Assembly (NCBI GenBank): GCA_913775215.1
Contig: CAJYKO010000193.1
Span: 1 to 6,665 of the forward strand
DNA length: 6,665 nt
Direction: 5' to 3'
From: an uncultured Devosia sp.
GTDB taxonomy: Bacteria > Pseudomonadota > Alphaproteobacteria > Rhizobiales > Devosiaceae
A program made the translations under genes and the position numbers. Under the pieces are notes generated by a model. That model saw nothing but the letters and a program-made list of their open reading frames with translations, was not told the origin of the DNA and searched no databases. Position 1 is the first letter of the stretch, and every line of letters begins with the position of its first letter. Positions 5,661-6,665 of this stretch are shown one piece after another.

Positions 5661-5766
5661 GCCACACCACCTCGGCGGCGCGTTGTCCCCATTGCGTGCC
5701 GTCGTTCCCCCGGGCAGATCCAGAAGGATCGCCCAGGCCAGAGCAGAAGCGAAAGGCCTTCCCCAC

Positions 5767-5801
5767 GAGGCGCAGCTCCCCGGCTGCGCCTCTGTTGTTT
5801 T
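5767..5801 (+). terminator. intrinsic terminator of the flgFGAH operon
   Basis: GAGGCGCAGC, loop TCCCCG, GCTGCGCCTC: a perfect 10-bp stem (5767-5776 with 5783-5792) followed by the T-rich stretch TGTTGTTTT. The stem can be extended outward by CCCCAC (5761-5766) with GTGGGG (5802-5807) across the T-tract. It lies 134 bp after the flgH stop and 76 bp before the peptidase start, insulating the two units. Confidence 0.75.
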
Positions 5802-5876
5802 GTGGGGACGCGAAGAACTTGATCCTGCCCCATCCCTATGAAAAACATCCGGCACCTCGTTTCGGAGACCTGCCGC

Positions 5877-6665
5877 ATGTCATTCCAAAAACTCGACGCC
5901 CTTGGCCGCAAGCTTGAAGCGCTGGAACACGCGCTTTCCATTCTGGGCGCCGACGAAGCGACGCATATGGCGGTGGGTGGCGGCGAGAAACGGGCCGAGG
6001 CGATGTCGAACCTGGCAGGCATGTATCATGCCCAGGCGACAGCGCCCGAGATTGCCGACTGGATCGACGCGGCAAAGAACGAGGATCTCGACACCGACCA
6101 AAAGCTGGCGATCGCCGAATTCGAGCGCAGCTATGTAAATGCCACCTGCCTGCCGACCGAATTCGTCGAGCGCCGGACCGCGGCGACGATGCGGTCCGAG
6201 CAGCTTTGGCGCGAGCTGCGCGCCAAGGGGGATTGGGATTCTTTTTTACCTGCGCTGGAAGGTGTGGTCGCCTTGGTGCGCGAAGAGGCTGCGCTCCGCG
6301 CTTCGGCGACGGGTCTTGCGCCCTATGATGCGCTGATGGATCAGTATGATCCAGGCAATCGCACTGCCGGCATCGATCCAATCTTTGCCGACCTCAAGAG
6401 TTTTCTCAAAGATTTCGTGCCCGAAGCACTGGCGGTGCAGGAAGAGCGTCTCGCCAAGCGTCCGCGAAAAAGCCTCAACGGCCCCTACCCGATCGAAAAG
6501 CAGCGGGAGCTTGGGCTTGCCGCGATGCGCGCCGTTGGCTTCGATTTCACCCACGGCTCGCTCGCCGTCTCCCATCACCCGTTCTGCGGCGGCGTGCCGA
6601 CCGACGTGCGCATGACGACGCGCTATCGCACCGATGAATTCTTGTCCTCATTGATGGGCGTGCTG
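5877..6665 (+). CDS. M32 family metallocarboxypeptidase, carboxypeptidase Taq-like (partial)
   Basis: The frame is open from the ATG at 5877 to the window edge (263 codons). M32 enzymes are cytoplasmic zinc carboxypeptidases of about 500 aa, mostly alpha-helical, that remove C-terminal residues from peptides. GGAGA at 5864-5868 lies 8 nt before this ATG. An in-frame ATG at 5838 lacks a Shine-Dalgarno and adds 13 residues, so it is less likely. The N-terminus LSILGADEATHMAVGGGEKR (20-39) matches the family's early block. HPF is at 234-236 and DVRMT at 243-247, corresponding to the HPF and DXRXT motifs that come just before the catalytic HEXXH, which should lie a short way beyond the window. 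Separated from the flagellar operon by a terminator, it is probably an independent housekeeping gene for peptide turnover. Family assignment is good; substrate preference is unknown. Confidence 0.9.
   Translation, partial: MSFQKLDALGRKLEALEHALSILGADEATHMAVGGGEKRAEAMSNLAGMYHAQATAPEIADWIDAAKNEDLDTDQKLAIAEFERSYVNATCLPTEFVERRTAATMRSEQLWRELRAKGDWDSFLPALEGVVALVREEAALRASATGLAPYDALMDQYDPGNRTAGIDPIFADLKSFLKDFVPEALAVQEERLAKRPRKSLNGPYPIEKQRELGLAAMRAVGFDFTHGSLAVSHHPFCGGVPTDVRMTTRYRTDEFLSSLMGVL

Larger units (their letters stand above)
5634..5876. other. intergenic gap between flgH and the M32 peptidase gene
   Basis: 243 bp with no supported gene on either strand. It contains a short hairpin at 5642-5660 just after flgH and an intrinsic terminator at 5767-5801. 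After the terminator about 75 bp remain to carry a promoter for the downstream gene. I could not find a -35/-10 pair with acceptable spacing: TTGATC at 5819 and TATGAA at 5837 are only 12 bp apart. Long open frames crossing here are GC-rich shadows. Confidence 0.6.

Noticed and set aside
4809..5855. 348-codon open frame on the minus strand across flgH and the following gap
   Set aside because: Same signature of a shadow frame opposite flgH; it also runs through the terminator hairpin.
5838..5876. longer start for the M32 peptidase at the in-frame ATG at 5838
   Set aside because: There is no Shine-Dalgarno before it, whereas GGAGA stands 8 nt before 5877 and the family similarity begins soon after that start.

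Overview
This window is a flagellar gene cluster from an alphaproteobacterium, most likely of the order Hyphomicrobiales (Devosia-like). That placement is inferred from the gene order, the alphaproteobacterial style of FliM and FlgA, the GC-rich codon use, and CtrA, sigma-54 and GANTC signals of the kind used in alphaproteobacterial flagellar control. No search was run, so the genus is a guess.

Left part (1-2096, minus strand): a tightly coupled operon reading leftward, fliL -> fliM -> a small uncharacterised membrane protein resembling the DUF6468 family. Each junction is an overlapping TGATG stop/start. FliL is the stator-associated inner-membrane protein and FliM is the C-ring switch protein that binds CheY-P. 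The third product has one N-terminal membrane segment and a long charged helical region. It runs off the left edge and is the least understood flagellar gene here.

Middle (2097-2377): a 281-bp divergent control region. It holds a CtrA-like box upstream of fliL, two GANTC (CcrM-type) methylation sites and an 18-bp dyad in the presumed fliL promoter, two CGGCA-type dyads 47 bp apart that resemble FlbD (ftr) enhancer sites, an IHF-like site, and a strong sigma-54 promoter (GG-N10-GC) for flgF. The layout resembles the hierarchical Caulobacter scheme: CtrA drives early switch genes, then sigma-54/FlbD drives rod and ring genes.

Right part (2378-5633, plus strand): the operon flgF-flgG-flgA-flgH, with gaps of 10-15 bp and a Shine-Dalgarno sequence before each gene. 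It encodes the proximal and distal rod proteins, the periplasmic P-ring chaperone and the L-ring lipoprotein, that is, the parts that carry the rod through the cell wall and outer membrane. The P-ring gene flgI and the muramidase gene flgJ are not in the window.

Right end (5634-6665): a 243-bp gap with two hairpins, the second a good intrinsic terminator, then the first 263 codons of an M32 family metallocarboxypeptidase (carboxypeptidase Taq), cut by the window edge just before its expected HEXXH motif. It appears to be a separate housekeeping gene. I see no mobile elements, CRISPR arrays, tRNA or rRNA. I do not see a new system; the most informative parts are the control region and the third gene of the fliL operon.
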